From VMCP01 sp964408945 (GTDB lineage: Bacteria > Bacteroidota > Bacteroidia > NS11-12g > UBA955), in assembly GCA_964408945.1 (NCBI GenBank), contig CAYPBJ010000005.1, forward strand, positions 71,267 through 135,266: DNA of 64,000 nt, in the 5' to 3' direction. Positions 34,062 to 41,787 of the stretch are shown piece after piece (the stretch's first letter is position 1; each line of letters opens with the position of its first letter). The notes beneath the pieces were generated by a model. That model was not told the DNA's origin. It did not search any database and saw nothing but the letters and a program-made list of their open reading frames with translations. The position numbers were made by a program, and so were the translations under genes.

Positions 34062-35087
34062 TTAAGCAGTCATCAAAAACTTGAATTTACCAATATTTTT
34101 CAATGCTGTACCGGTGCCTCTTACAACTGCTCGCAAAGGGTCTTCAGCAATGTTTACTTTTAATTTTGTTTTATTTGAAATTCGTTTATCTAAACCTCTC
34201 AACAAAGCACCGCCACCTGTTAACCATATCCCGTTACTCAAAATATCAGCACTTAATTCTGGTGGAGCCTGCTCAAGAGCGCGCATGATAGCTTCTTCCA
34301 CTTTCATGATGCTTTTATCCAGTGCACGTGCAATTTCATTGTAAGAAACGTGAATACTTTTTGGGATACCCGTCATCAAATCTCTACCAAATACTGCATA
34401 GTCTTCTGGTGGATTTTCTAACTCTTGTAGTGCACTACCAATATTGATTTTTATTTTCTCTGCTGTACGTTCACCAATCAAAAGATTGTGTTCGCGACGC
34501 ATATATTCAACAATATCAAGATTGAATTCATCACCAGCCACGCGAATACTCTCATCACAAACAATTCCACCTAAAGCAATAATAGCAATTTCTGTAGTTC
34601 CACCCCCAATATCAATAATCATATTTCCTTGAGGGAGGGTAACATCAATGCCAATTCCAACGGCTGCAGCCATAGGCTCATGAATAAGATAAACTTCTTT
34701 TGCACCTGATCTCTCTGCGCTATCTTTAACGGCTCTTTTTTCAACTTCCGTAATTCCAGAAGGGATACAAATAACCATTTTTAACTGTGGAGATATCCAT
34801 TGTTGACGCTGATTCATCATTTTAATCATTCCACGAATCATATGCTCTGCGGCTTGGAAATCTGCAATAACTCCATCTTTTAACGGACGAATGGTTCTAA
34901 TGCCCTCGTTTTCTTTACCATACATGAGCATAGCATCTCTACCAATAGCAATTACATTGCCTGTGTTGCGCTCTAATGCAATAATTGACGGTTCGTCAAC
35001 TACCACTTTGTCTTTATGAATGATTAAGGTATTGGCGGTTCCTAAATCAATTGCGAGTTCTTGTGTTAAAAAACTAAAAAGGCCCAT
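34062..35087 (-). CDS. mreB: Rod shape-determining protein MreB, actin-like
   Basis: A 341-residue actin homologue that forms membrane-bound filaments directing lateral wall synthesis. The nucleotide-binding motifs are clear: phosphate 1 (LAIDLGTANT), phosphate 2 (MIIDIGGGTTEIA) and the adenosine motif (GIWLTGGGALLRGLDK). First gene of mreBCD-mrdA-rodA. Its start MGLFSFLTQELAID matches the family's membrane-binding N-terminus. Confidence 0.97.
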   Translation of the reverse strand: MGLFSFLTQELAIDLGTANTLIIHKDKVVVDEPSIIALERNTGNVIAIGRDAMLMYGKENEGIRTIRPLKDGVIADFQAAEHMIRGMIKMMNQRQQWISPQLKMVICIPSGITEVEKRAVKDSAERSGAKEVYLIHEPMAAAVGIGIDVTLPQGNMIIDIGGGTTEIAIIALGGIVCDESIRVAGDEFNLDIVEYMRREHNLLIGERTAEKIKINIGSALQELENPPEDYAVFGRDLMTGIPKSIHVSYNEIARALDKSIMKVEEAIMRALEQAPPELSADILSNGIWLTGGGALLRGLDKRISNKTKLKVNIAEDPLRAVVRGTGTALKNIGKFKFLMTA

Positions 35088-35106
35088 GAAAAATGGTTTT
35101 GAACCA

Positions 35107-35114
35107 CAAAATTA
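35107..35114 (-). promoter_or_regulatory. Putative -7 element of the mreB operon promoter
   Basis: On the minus strand TAATTTTG lies 19 bases before the mreB ATG. A convincing TTTG -33 element is absent (GTTTT is the nearest match), so confidence is moderate. Confidence 0.45.
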
Positions 35115-35144
35115 CGTCTTTCTGAACGGAGTTAAAACAGCCAT

Positions 35145-38100
35145 TTAAAAATTCTTTCCTAAAGATACTAATATTGACCTTTTTGAACGTTCATCGCCAA
35201 CTGTCGATTGAGGAAATTCAACTCTAAAATCAGTCCCCAAAATACGAATTTGTGCTCCATAGCCGTAAGAATATATCCAAGGATTTCTATTGGCGCCAGC
35301 ACTGAGTAAATAATTAGGATAATCAAATAACAAGGTATTATAAGGATTGTTGTAGTGAACTGTGGAGCCACCAACAAAACCAGTGGCAAAATCAAAGAAA
35401 CCAAAAACTGTGAAATGTCTCCAAAAAGAAGAACCTAAAACATAAGATTTGATCATTTTCAGGGGTTTGTAATGTATTTCTGATTGTGAAGAAATAAAAC
35501 TGTTACCCATTCTAGTACCCAATTGAGTACCACGAACATAACCGCCTGTGTAAACCAATCCTTGGTATCGATAATCTAGATCATTTGAAATGCTATTGGT
35601 ATTTGCATTTGAATGAATCCAACCTTTTGTTCCTCCAATAAGAAACAAATGATTAACATCGGTGAACGAATATTTACCGTTAATTCGATTGAAAAATTCT
35701 AAATGCCTAGTTTTAAATTTCAATTCTGATTTTAGCAATAAACCAGCAATGTATTTTCCATTATATAGTCCATTTTGAGAGGATAACTCAAAATTTAATT
35801 GAACATTAGGGATTTGTTTCATCCATTTCTGAGAATTTACTGAAACACCTAGTTCCATTTCTACTAAAAAAGATCTGCCTATTTCTCTTTTGCTAATTTC
35901 AGGACGATAATTCAAAGGAATATCCGATAACCATTGTCCTTTGCTACGCAAGAAAGGTAGTAAAAGTGCACTCTTTTTGTTTTGTACAGTTAGATTATGA
36001 GAAATTTGAAATGACTGTTCCCGCTGGTTAATAGAATTAAAACCACTGAATTGTCTTTGCCTATATGAAACATTAAAATCTTGTACCCATTTTTTTTGTG
36101 TAATGCTATAGGTAGCTGATATTCCTATTCGACGTCTATTAAAATTACTGAACAAATTAAGTTCTAAAACATCAGATCCAATATTATTGAAAAAATTGCC
36201 ACTGTAAAATAATGTTAATGGAGAATTGTATAATTCTGTTGTAGGAATATTTCTTGAATATCCTAAATCAATATCCCTATTGGTTAATTGAAAGGAAGAG
36301 TTTTTTGCGTAAAACCAGTTTCTATAATTTGTTGATTTACATATTTCTATGTTTACCTTTGGAGTCAAATCTAAAAGAATCAATGAATTATCCTTTTCAT
36401 AATCGCTCATGAATAACGTGCCATGTTCGTATTCAATCCTTTCATGTTTTAGGGATGTATCAATTTGTGCACTGTCAAAAGTATAACTCCTAATAACCAT
36501 GGTATCAGAATCTAATATCTGCTCATCGTTGAAATTGATATTGATTATTAAAGACTTGTTTTTAGCATAGTACTCAGCCTGACTTTTGGATTTTCTGCTT
36601 ACCATTATCTGTCCATAAAAATCACCCTTTGTTTTGGTCGATGTTTTTAGGAAATGACCATCATTATCTCTGAAAAGATGAGATATCTCACATTTTGTTT
36701 CTTGGGATTTTACAAAGCTCAAATGGGATTCTGATTCTTGTATGAAGTCTGATAATTCAATAATCGAATGATCATATTTACTTGACCATATTATACTTGA
36801 TTCAATCGCTTTATTTCGATGAATTCTTTGTGCAATAGATTGTGTTCGATTTTGATTCCACGAACTGTTAATGCTCATTAAATAAAATGTGGAATCAACG
36901 TAATCATCTTGAACCCATCCAAGGAGTTTTTCGCCTTGCATTTCATAAATCAATTGTATTTTTTTGCTTGTTTTAGTTAATGAATAAATAGCTGTATTGT
37001 TATAAGCTTGATGCATTAAAAAAAATTCATTATCATTTGAATAGATTATTTTCCAGATTCCGTTTTGAGCAGTTGGAGTATAGAAAATATGGCTATCATT
37101 GGCAATGCTCCATACTTCATTAGACCATATCATAGCAAATGGAGCTTTGTTTTTTGCAATGGTCAATTCAATACTCGGTACATTGAATATAAGTTGATTA
37201 TTAAAACCAATAGAATTAACCGTTTTTAAAATTTCGAAATTTCTATGCTTATTGTTAGAGCGAATTATATGTGAGTTCAAAGGATTGGATAACACCCCAT
37301 AAAACGAGGGAGTATCTGAATGGGTATTAGGTACTAATTTGAAATTGGTGTAGTTTCCCTTTGGCAATGGAAATTGAAAGTCGGGTTGAATGGAATTTTC
37401 ATTTCTTAACTGAATTTCATCGATTTTGTTTTTGAGCCAGGTATTAAATCTGGTATCAAAATGATACAAAAACGATTTTTCAAAACTATTTGCATTTCTG
37501 ATGAGCATCCAAAATGCACCATCGATGTTCCTGCCTTTTTCTTTTTCGAATAAATACCATATTACCGACCCGAAAACTTCTTGCTCGCTGCTTGATATGA
37601 AATTAATGTTTCGAAATTTACCTTCTTGACTCCATTTTCGAAATAATTCAAAATCTCTATATGTAATTCCTTGAGCGAAATATTGTACAAATCCAGTTTT
37701 TAGCCAATTGGGAATTCTGTCAGCTCTGTTTCTCTCCAACCTTTCTCTGACAGTTAGTCCCATTAAATATTCATCAATGAAGTGAGATGCCACATTGTAA
37801 CGTATTTGATATCTGATATCTAAATTATTACCACTCAACATTAGTCCGATATATCTTGAATTGACAGATCTCTTGTGATTTTGGAAATCTGTTAATGTAC
37901 TAAATAACGCTAGCGGTACCGATTCGCTGATTTTATACGACAAGTGTGATTCTAATTCCAACAATGCGCTATTGGCGCAGATAAATAAACTGTCTCTGAA
38001 ATCAGTATGACTATTTAAATAGTTATTTTCAGCTTCAAAAACTAAGAATTCTATTCTGCCTTTTGAAAGAATTATCCTGTTTTTTGAATGAGCTAAATTG

Positions 38101-38156
38101 AATGACATGAAAACAAATGCCATTAACAACCACTTATATTTCTTGTATGTATGCAT
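35145..38156 (-). CDS. Large exported protein: degenerate peptidase-like N-terminus and predicted outer-membrane beta barrel
   Basis: A 1,003-residue protein with a signal peptide (WLLMAFVFMSFNLAHS). Residues from about 30 to 260 look like a peptidase-MA-like domain: the segment SHFIDEYL stands where an HExxH helix is expected, and IPNWLKTGFVQYFAQG resembles the W-x-x-E-G helix. The catalytic Glu/His pattern is not intact, so it is probably inactive. The middle resembles TolB/WD-like beta strands. The last 350 residues alternate polar and aromatic residues and end in phenylalanine (SLGKNF), as outer-membrane barrels do. I cannot name it. Its promoter interleaves with that of rocD. Confidence 0.65.
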   Translation of the reverse strand: MHTYKKYKWLLMAFVFMSFNLAHSKNRIILSKGRIEFLVFEAENNYLNSHTDFRDSLFICANSALLELESHLSYKISESVPLALFSTLTDFQNHKRSVNSRYIGLMLSGNNLDIRYQIRYNVASHFIDEYLMGLTVRERLERNRADRIPNWLKTGFVQYFAQGITYRDFELFRKWSQEGKFRNINFISSSEQEVFGSVIWYLFEKEKGRNIDGAFWMLIRNANSFEKSFLYHFDTRFNTWLKNKIDEIQLRNENSIQPDFQFPLPKGNYTNFKLVPNTHSDTPSFYGVLSNPLNSHIIRSNNKHRNFEILKTVNSIGFNNQLIFNVPSIELTIAKNKAPFAMIWSNEVWSIANDSHIFYTPTAQNGIWKIIYSNDNEFFLMHQAYNNTAIYSLTKTSKKIQLIYEMQGEKLLGWVQDDYVDSTFYLMSINSSWNQNRTQSIAQRIHRNKAIESSIIWSSKYDHSIIELSDFIQESESHLSFVKSQETKCEISHLFRDNDGHFLKTSTKTKGDFYGQIMVSRKSKSQAEYYAKNKSLIININFNDEQILDSDTMVIRSYTFDSAQIDTSLKHERIEYEHGTLFMSDYEKDNSLILLDLTPKVNIEICKSTNYRNWFYAKNSSFQLTNRDIDLGYSRNIPTTELYNSPLTLFYSGNFFNNIGSDVLELNLFSNFNRRRIGISATYSITQKKWVQDFNVSYRQRQFSGFNSINQREQSFQISHNLTVQNKKSALLLPFLRSKGQWLSDIPLNYRPEISKREIGRSFLVEMELGVSVNSQKWMKQIPNVQLNFELSSQNGLYNGKYIAGLLLKSELKFKTRHLEFFNRINGKYSFTDVNHLFLIGGTKGWIHSNANTNSISNDLDYRYQGLVYTGGYVRGTQLGTRMGNSFISSQSEIHYKPLKMIKSYVLGSSFWRHFTVFGFFDFATGFVGGSTVHYNNPYNTLLFDYPNYLLSAGANRNPWIYSYGYGAQIRILGTDFRVEFPQSTVGDERSKRSILVSLGKNF

Positions 38157-38161
38157 TTGTC

Positions 38162-38194
38162 TTTGTCAAATATACCCAAACTGTTGTAGTTTTG
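38162..38194 (+). promoter_or_regulatory. Promoter of rocD (TTTG-N21-TAGTTTTG)
   Basis: TTTG at 38162-38165 and TAGTTTTG at 38187-38194, 21 bases apart. The ATG at 38199 comes only 4 bases after the -7 element, so the mRNA is predicted to be leaderless or nearly so. Confidence 0.65.
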
Positions 38195-38197
38195 AAA
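38167..38197 (-). promoter_or_regulatory. Promoter of the predicted outer-membrane protein gene (TTTC-N19-TATATTTG)
   Basis: On the minus strand TTTC (38197-38194) is followed after 19 bases by TATATTTG (38174-38167), 10 bases before the ATG at 38156. It occupies almost the same DNA as the rocD promoter on the other strand. Confidence 0.6.
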
Positions 38198-38198
38198 C

Positions 38199-39416
38199 AT
38201 GAATTCCCGTTATTTTATTGAGCTAGAAGATCGTTACGGTGCACATAATTACCATCCGTTGCCAGTTGTTTTGGAAAAAGGTGAGGGTGTATTCCTTTGG
38301 GATGTTGAGGGTAGAAGGTATTTTGACTTTTTATCAGCTTATTCAGCCGTAAACCAAGGACATTGTCATCCAAAAATTGTGGGGGCATTGAATAATCAAG
38401 CTCAGAAGCTAACTCTAACTAGCAGGGCATTTCACAATAACCTGCTTGGAGAATACGAGAAATTCATGTGCGAAACATTTGGATTTGATCGCATTTTGCC
38501 CATGAATACAGGCGTGGAAGGGGGAGAGACAGCCATTAAACTGTCGAGAAAATGGGGGTATGAAGTTAAAGGTATTCCTGAAAATCAAGCAATAACTATA
38601 TTTGCACACGGTAATTTCTGGGGACGTACCGTTGCCGCCATCAGTTCAAGCGATGACCCAGATAGCTTTGGAGGATTTGGACCCTATGTGCCCAACTTTA
38701 AAAGTATTCCTTACAACGATTTATCATCCCTTGAAGAGGAATTAAAAAACCCTAATGTATGCGCATTTATGGTTGAACCCATTCAAGGTGAGGCTGGTGT
38801 CGTTGTTCCTGATCATGGTTATTTGAAAGGCGTCCGTGAACTGTGTACAAGATACAATGTCCTATTTATTGCTGATGAAGTGCAAACAGGTATTGCTCGA
38901 ACTGGAAAATTATATTGCTGCCAACATGAAGAGGTTAAACCTGACCTACTTATTTTGGGAAAAGCCTTGGGTGGAGGAGTTTTTCCGGTAAGTTGTGTGC
39001 TAGCTTCTGAAGAAGTAATGAATACCCTGAAGCCAGGGCAGCACGGTTCTACTTTTGGAGGAAATCCGCTTGCTTGCGCCGTAGCAATGGCATCAATAAA
39101 TGTGGTAATTGAAGAAAATTTAGCAGAAAGAGCTGAGAGATTGGGTGAGAAATTCAGAACCCATTTGCGCAACTTAAACCTGCCCATGGTGGAGTTTGTA
39201 AGAGGAAAGGGTTTGCTCAATGCAATCAAAATAACCCCGCACAACGGCAAGGAGTTCAAAGCCTATGATGTCTGTTTGAAAATGTTAGATAATGGACTAT
39301 TGGCTAAGCAAACTCATGAACATATCATTAGATTTGCACCTCCATTGGTTATTTCCGATGAACAATTAGATCAAGCTCTTTCAATTATTGAAGATTCCTT
39401 AAAATCATTTGCTTAA
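38199..39416 (+). CDS. rocD: Ornithine aminotransferase (ornithine-oxo-acid transaminase)
   Basis: A PLP enzyme of aminotransferase class III, 405 residues, that converts ornithine and 2-oxoglutarate to glutamate semialdehyde and glutamate in arginine/proline metabolism. Diagnostic segments are the N-terminal YGAHNYHPLPVVLEKG, FLSAYSAVNQGHCHPKI, MNTGVEGGETAIKLSRKW, DEVQTGIARTGK, and the PLP lysine in LLILGKALGGGVFPVS. Length is standard. The gene stands alone; its last bases hold the -33 element of the downstream tRNA promoter. Confidence 0.95.
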   Translation: MNSRYFIELEDRYGAHNYHPLPVVLEKGEGVFLWDVEGRRYFDFLSAYSAVNQGHCHPKIVGALNNQAQKLTLTSRAFHNNLLGEYEKFMCETFGFDRILPMNTGVEGGETAIKLSRKWGYEVKGIPENQAITIFAHGNFWGRTVAAISSSDDPDSFGGFGPYVPNFKSIPYNDLSSLEEELKNPNVCAFMVEPIQGEAGVVVPDHGYLKGVRELCTRYNVLFIADEVQTGIARTGKLYCCQHEEVKPDLLILGKALGGGVFPVSCVLASEEVMNTLKPGQHGSTFGGNPLACAVAMASINVVIEENLAERAERLGEKFRTHLRNLNLPMVEFVRGKGLLNAIKITPHNGKEFKAYDVCLKMLDNGLLAKQTHEHIIRFAPPLVISDEQLDQALSIIEDSLKSFA

Positions 39417-39439
39417 TCAATAGTTTCTTTGTATTTTTG
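39408..39439 (+). promoter_or_regulatory. Promoter of tRNA-Leu (TTTG-N20-TATTTTTG)
   Basis: TTTG at 39408-39411 lies in the last codons of rocD, and TATTTTTG at 39432-39439 follows after 20 bases. The expected start of transcription is a few bases before the tRNA 5' end at 39450. Confidence 0.75.
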
Positions 39440-39449
39440 CATCCTCTTA

Positions 39450-39538
39450 GCTCGGGTGGCGGAATAGGTAGACGCGCAGGACTTAAAATCCTGTTCCCAG
39501 TAATGGGAGTACGGGTTCGATTCCCGTCCCGAGCACCA
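39450..39538 (+). tRNA. tRNA-Leu, anticodon UAA
   Basis: Folds as a class II tRNA. The acceptor stem is GCTCGGG with CCCGAGC, discriminator A, and an encoded CCA at 39536-39538. The anticodon stem CAGGA/TCCTG encloses the loop CTTAAAA with anticodon TAA at 39484-39486. There is a long variable arm (TTCCCAGTAATGGGAG region) and a T loop TTCGATT. It reads UUA and UUG. The last A of CCA is also the first base of the ATG of the next gene. Confidence 0.97.
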
Positions 39539-40527
39539 TGCGCCTACCGCTATTTATTATTCTAGCTGCGCTTCTCTCTAATTGCACCAATCAACTTCCA
39601 GACGGTGCTCAATTTATTTCCGAAAATGACACCACTTTTTCTGAAGATATTCGAGAGATATCACTAAAAATCAATAAATCACCAAAAGACGACAATCTAT
39701 ATTACCTCAGAGGTAATACATTTTTCTTTGATCAGAATTATAAAAAGGCAATTATTGACTTCCAAACAGCAGCATTTCTAAATTCAGAAAATCCGTTGTA
39801 TCATTTCCGATTGGGTGAATCTTATTTGCAGATCGATTCTGCTGATTATGAAAAATCAAACCTGCACCTTTCAAAAGCCATTGAATTAAAACCTGACTAT
39901 ACTGAGGCTAAGTTCTTGCTTGCTAAACTCAATTTAGCTCGACAGCAATACGAAAATTTCAATAAATGGTACAAGGAAATCGAAAACAATCCTGAGTTTA
40001 GGGAGAAATCAATGGTTTTAAAATTGATTGCCCTCAAAGAACAAAAAGATACGGCTAAAGCCGAGGCAATGTGTGATTTTATATTGAATGAATACCCCAA
40101 CAACTTTGATGCTACCATGCAAAAAGCCCTGTTGCTTTACAATAAAGACCTCAAATTAGCTGAAATATATATCGATAAAGCTCTATCTATAGATGAGTTC
40201 GCTGCTGAAGCTTTATATTCAAAAGCATTGATTCTCCAAAAAAACGAGAAATATGCAGACGCTTATAAACTATATGAACGAACTATTAAAGTGAATCCGG
40301 ATCACTTATTTGCGTTATATAACATGGGTGTGATTGACCATTTCTTTGAAAATTACCAAGATGCTATCAAACACGCCGATATGATTTTAGACAAATCCCC
40401 AACTTTTGCTAAGGCATTTGCATTGAAAGGGAGTTCCTACAAAATGATGGGTAATAAAAAAGCCGCTGAAGATCAATTTTCAGCGGCCAAAAAACTAGAT
40501 AAAAATCTAGATTTAAAGAACTTTTAG
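39538..40527 (+). CDS. TPR-repeat lipoprotein whose start codon overlaps the tRNA-Leu CCA end
   Basis: A 329-residue protein with a short lipoprotein signal MRLPLFIILAALLSNC, where LSNC is the lipobox. About seven tetratricopeptide repeats follow (for example YYLRGNTFFFDQNYKKAIIDFQ and ALYNMGVIDHFFENYQDAIKHA). The start at 39538 is well supported because the signal sequence begins right there and no later methionine would keep it. The gene has no room for its own promoter or leader between it and the tRNA, so its mRNA is probably made as a tRNA-mRNA cotranscript. Function is unknown; TPRs suggest a scaffold at the membrane. Confidence 0.8.
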   Translation: MRLPLFIILAALLSNCTNQLPDGAQFISENDTTFSEDIREISLKINKSPKDDNLYYLRGNTFFFDQNYKKAIIDFQTAAFLNSENPLYHFRLGESYLQIDSADYEKSNLHLSKAIELKPDYTEAKFLLAKLNLARQQYENFNKWYKEIENNPEFREKSMVLKLIALKEQKDTAKAEAMCDFILNEYPNNFDATMQKALLLYNKDLKLAEIYIDKALSIDEFAAEALYSKALILQKNEKYADAYKLYERTIKVNPDHLFALYNMGVIDHFFENYQDAIKHADMILDKSPTFAKAFALKGSSYKMMGNKKAAEDQFSAAKKLDKNLDLKNF

Positions 40528-40970
40528 TTTTTTACCAATGTAACTTTCCAAGTGTTGATATCGCCTTGGTGTGTTTGGTAGTAATATCTCAAAACAATGT
40601 CTGTACCTGTCATTTTTTCAATGAACCAATCATAGTCGTACAAGAACTTAACGTATTTAGCGTCTGGTGAAGTCATAGACCAACTAATTTCGTCTTGGTC
40701 TGGTTCAGTATTACATTTGCCATTCGCTTTCCAAAGGCATTTTGAAGTAGAAGTGAATGTATATGTGTCATCTTTGTCACATGCATTCATGGTTTCGATA
40801 ATCCCCTCAGAAGAACTATCCGTGAATGAAACACTCTTCCAAGTGCGCATCATAAATACTTCTTGCCTTGTTTTTCCAGTAATATCATCTGGATTGTTAC
40901 TCTCATCTGAACAAGATGCAATAAATGCAGTTGCTGCCAATGCTACGGCGAATACTATATTTTTCATCAT
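40524..40970 (-). CDS. Small lipocalin-like lipoprotein
   Basis: A 148-residue lipoprotein (lipobox FIASC followed by SDES). The mature part fits the Bacteroidota lipocalin-like pattern: an early tryptophan (TWKSVSF), a CDKDDTYTF segment and a final beta strand (WKVTLVKN). Such domains are short beta barrels that may bind small ligands; none is known here. Two adjacent methionines could start it. TATTTTTG lies 8 bases before the first ATG on its strand. It overlaps the TPR gene's stop by four bases (shared TTAG). Confidence 0.68.
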   Translation of the reverse strand: MMKNIVFAVALAATAFIASCSDESNNPDDITGKTRQEVFMMRTWKSVSFTDSSSEGIIETMNACDKDDTYTFTSTSKCLWKANGKCNTEPDQDEISWSMTSPDAKYVKFLYDYDWFIEKMTGTDIVLRYYYQTHQGDINTWKVTLVKN

Positions 40971-40993
40971 ATCGATTCCAAAAATAAGGGATT

Positions 40994-41725
40994 TTATGAA
41001 TTTTCCATCATCAAATCGTTAATTACTTCTGAAGCAAGTCTCAAGCCAAATAATGCTGGCATATAACTTATGGTTCCATAAAATGACTTTTTATAGTTGC
41101 TCCCGTCTGTTAATTTTAAGCTTTCGCGAACCAGTTCACTTTTGTTAAAAACCACTTTGAAACCTTTCCGAATGCCCAGTCTTTTTAGGCGTTTACGCAG
41201 GGTTTTTGCAAACGGACAATTATAGCTTTTAGAAAAATCAGCTACCATAACACCAGCGGCATCTAATTTGCCACCAGCACCCATTGAACTGATCATTCTT
41301 TGCCCTAAATCCATACATGTCTTAATTAAGTAAATTTTTGGAGAGACTGAATCAATGCAGTCCATCACATAATCAAATTTATTTGATTTGATTAATTCAA
41401 TATTGTCATCAGGACTTTGAAACTTGGAAATCACGGTCAAATCCAAATTCGGATTTATGTCTAACATACGTTGACGCATAATTTCAGCTTTAGACATTCC
41501 AACTGTGCTGTCTAATGCGGGTAATTGTCGGTTCTTATTGGTGGGATCAACAGTATCGCCATCTATAATGGTCATTTTTCCTACTCCGGCCCTGCAAATG
41601 AACTCGGCAGCAAAACTGCCAACTCCGCCTAAGCCCACTATTAAAACATTTGCATTTACTAGCCGTTCTAACTTTTCTGTACCTACCAATAATTCGGTTC
41701 TTTCTAACCAAGGTGAAATAGACAT
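40994..41725 (-). CDS. tcdA: tRNA threonylcarbamoyladenosine dehydratase (TcdA/YgdL)
   Basis: A 243-residue E1-like enzyme of the ThiF/MoeB family. It has the ATP-binding Rossmann motif VLIVGLGGVGSFAAEFICRAGVG, the acidic MTIIDGDTVDPTNKNRQ, and the YVMDCIDSVSPKIYLI and SSMGAGGKLDA segments that typify TcdA rather than ThiF. It lacks the zinc-binding cysteine pairs of MoeB. TcdA cyclises the t6A modification at position 37 of ANN-decoding tRNAs. Divergent from the subtilase gene with 62 bp between starts. Confidence 0.9.
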   Translation of the reverse strand: MSISPWLERTELLVGTEKLERLVNANVLIVGLGGVGSFAAEFICRAGVGKMTIIDGDTVDPTNKNRQLPALDSTVGMSKAEIMRQRMLDINPNLDLTVISKFQSPDDNIELIKSNKFDYVMDCIDSVSPKIYLIKTCMDLGQRMISSMGAGGKLDAAGVMVADFSKSYNCPFAKTLRKRLKRLGIRKGFKVVFNKSELVRESLKLTDGSNYKKSFYGTISYMPALFGLRLASEVINDLMMENS

Positions 41726-41787
41726 AAATGCAAAGATATTGTCAGAAATTGAATCACATATCAGTATTGACGTATTTTCGTAGAAGT

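Noticed and set aside
38819..39259. A 146-codon minus-strand frame inside rocD
   Set aside because: Shadow of a conserved enzyme gene; no domain or signal is seen.
40493..40512. Inverted repeat CTAGAT-aaaa-ATCTAG near the end of the TPR lipoprotein gene
   Set aside because: Only a short A/T-rich stem inside coding sequence with no adjacent T-run, so not a credible terminator or operator.
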